DNA of 5,393 bases, from the NCBI GenBank assembly GCA_038230595.1, contig JBBRMY010000165.1:1-5393 (forward strand). Direction: 5' to 3'. The position numbers and the translations under genes are program-made. The notes beneath the pieces are model-generated. The model was given only the letters and a program-made list of their open reading frames with translations, ran no database searches and was not told the origin of the DNA. The stretch's first letter is position 1. Each line of letters begins with the position of its first letter. Shown piece by piece: positions 4,076 through 5,393 of this stretch. The stretch comes from JBBRMY01 sp038230595 (GTDB lineage: Bacteria; Bacteroidota; Ignavibacteria; Tepidaquicellales; Tepidaquicellaceae).

Positions 4076-5393
4076 TTATTCTTCTACTTTGTGCCCAATA
4101 TAGATACCCAGTTTCTGCATCTTTTGGCGTAGGCTCACGGGATGAAAGTTAATAGCTTCAGCGGTTTTCTTGATATTCCCATTATTCAGCTTCAGATGCT
4201 TCTTAATAAACTTCAACTCAAACTCTCTTAATAATGCATTCTTATTCTCAAGGTAATCATCCGAATGAGTGATCATCAGCTCTTCATCTTCAGTGTTATC
4301 CGTTGTTTTATATTCTGAAATTGTAGGGGGCAAAAGATCTTTAGAAAGAGAATCTGTCTTGCTTAAAACAGTGGCTCTTTCAGCAATATTTTTTAACTCC
4401 CTTACATTGCCTGGCCAGGGATAACTGCATAAAATTGATTCTACATCTTCTCCGATATTATTGATCTGCTTGTTATTCTGCCGCGAAAATTCCTTTACAA
4501 AATATTTAAAATAAAAAATAATATCTTCAGGTCTTTCTTTCAGATCAAGTAAATGATATTCAAAAACATTTAGTCTGTAATACAGATCTTCTCTGAATTT
4601 ATCTTCCTTTATCAAATTGCGAAGATTTTTATTTGTAGCAGCAATTATCCTGACATTAGTTTTAATTATCTTAGGATCTCCTACTCTGGAAAATTGTCTT
4701 TGCTGGAGAACTCTCAAAAGCTTTACCTGAAGCATGGGATCCATTTCTCCGATCTCATCAAGAAAGATCGTTCCTTTATCGGCGATCTCAAAATATCCCT
4801 TATGATCTCTTATTGCTCCGGTGAAAGAGCCTTTTGCATGCCCGAATAATTCCGATTCAAGAAGCTGCTCTGGTATTGCAGCGCAATTAACAACTATGAA
4901 CTGATTATCAGCCCTTAAACTGTTATGATAAATATATTCTGCCAGAACTTCTTTTCCCGTTCCATTAGAGCCTGTTATAAGGATTGTTGAATCTGATTTA
5001 GCTGCGATCAAAACTTCTTCGAGAAGAGCTTTGATCTGCTTATTCATGGTTCTGAATGTGAATTCTTCCGTATCTTTTTCAGCTACCTGATTATTTACAG
5101 TGCTGCTCAATTTCAGAAGATTCATTCTTTCAAGTCCGCGGTCTACTGCTATAAGCAGTTCATCCTTATCGATCGGCTTTGTTAGATAGTAAAATGCACC
5201 CCGATGACTCGACTCTAATGCAGCCTTAACTGATATATAAGCGGTGATAAGAATTATAACTGCATGTGGTATGAATTTGAGGATCTCTTTAGTTAACTCA
5301 ATGCCGTTCATTCCCGGCATGTTGAAATCAGTAATTACAATATCATACTCATTATTTTTTACAAGCTCAATCGCGCTTTCTCCATCTAATGCC
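4076..5393 (-). CDS. Sigma54-dependent response regulator, NtrC/AtoC family (N-terminus off window)
   Basis: The frame stays open upstream of the internal ATG at 5320 to the right edge, adding 24 codons (ALDGESAIEL and onward), so the true start lies outside. In visible numbering (438 residues), phospho-acceptor Asp22 lies in VITDFNMPGMNG, Thr50 in LITAYIS and Lys72 in LTKPI. These spacings match NtrC Asp54/Thr82/Lys104 exactly, so about 32 residues are missing. The AAA+ domain has a Walker A variant GSNGTGKE (141-148), sigma54-contact loop GSFTGA (188-193, usually GAFTGA), Walker B GTIFLDE (207-213), the REDLYYRLNVF arginine region (267-277) and WPGNVREL (326-333). A Fis-type helix-turn-helix follows at about 390-430 (NIKKTAEAINFHPVSLRQKM). 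It is predicted to activate sigma54 promoters when phosphorylated by a histidine kinase, probably encoded just off the right edge. The regulated genes are not visible. Confidence 0.95.
   Translation of the reverse strand, partial: ALDGESAIELVKNNEYDIVITDFNMPGMNGIELTKEILKFIPHAVIILITAYISVKAALESSHRGAFYYLTKPIDKDELLIAVDRGLERMNLLKLSSTVNNQVAEKDTEEFTFRTMNKQIKALLEEVLIAAKSDSTILITGSNGTGKEVLAEYIYHNSLRADNQFIVVNCAAIPEQLLESELFGHAKGSFTGAIRDHKGYFEIADKGTIFLDEIGEMDPMLQVKLLRVLQQRQFSRVGDPKIIKTNVRIIAATNKNLRNLIKEDKFREDLYYRLNVFEYHLLDLKERPEDIIFYFKYFVKEFSRQNNKQINNIGEDVESILCSYPWPGNVRELKNIAERATVLSKTDSLSKDLLPPTISEYKTTDNTEDEELMITHSDDYLENKNALLREFELKFIKKHLKLNNGNIKKTAEAINFHPVSLRQKMQKLGIYIGHKVEE

Noticed and set aside
5318..5320. 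ATG at 5320-5318 as the start of the response regulator
   Set aside because: The frame continues upstream with clear receiver-domain sequence, including the phospho-acceptor Asp in VITDFN, so this Met is internal.

Overview
The window is AT-rich throughout (about one third G+C by eye). Its start codons lack clear Shine-Dalgarno sequences and sit behind A/T-rich leaders. The gene set is an extended isocitrate dehydrogenase, a CbbR-like LysR regulator, a sigma54 activator and a DUF6671-type protein. The convergent gap carries short hairpin repeats built on AGCTCCGTAGGAGC. Together these suggest a bacterium of the Bacteroidota/Ignavibacteriota neighbourhood. This is inference from style and gene content; no phylogenetic marker is present.

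Layout. Positions 1-760 (minus) hold most of a DUF6671-like protein with three CxxC pairs, running off the left edge. Positions 761-873 hold its probable promoter, a near-consensus TTGACA-N17-TATATA whose -35 box lies inside a perfect 9-bp inverted repeat. Positions 874-2310 (minus) encode a complete NADP-type isocitrate dehydrogenase of the long Thermus/Rickettsia kind. Positions 2311-2447 form a divergent promoter region with a 7-bp inverted repeat. Positions 2448-3383 (plus) encode a LysR-family regulator, placed as a divergently transcribed LysR regulator of icd would be. Positions 3384-4075 form a convergent gap of about 690 bases without a confident gene. It holds two minus-strand coding scraps and a cluster of four head-plus-tail hairpin repeats. 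Positions 4076-5393 (minus) encode a sigma54-dependent response regulator that runs off the right edge; its first 32 or so residues are missing.

How the genes relate. The icd/LysR pair is the only likely functional unit: a TCA-cycle enzyme and a metabolite-sensing repressor/activator sharing one intergenic region. The DUF6671 gene appears to have its own promoter rather than riding on icd. The response regulator belongs to a different transcription unit, whose kinase would be expected off the right edge.

The points most worth a second look are the mirror-symmetric repeat cluster, in which one copy has an unrelated hairpin head joined to the same tail, and the start-less minus-strand coding scrap ending in a Cys-rich tail. 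The dyad over the DUF6671 promoter comes next. I see no CRISPR array, tRNA, rRNA, transposase or obvious defence system.
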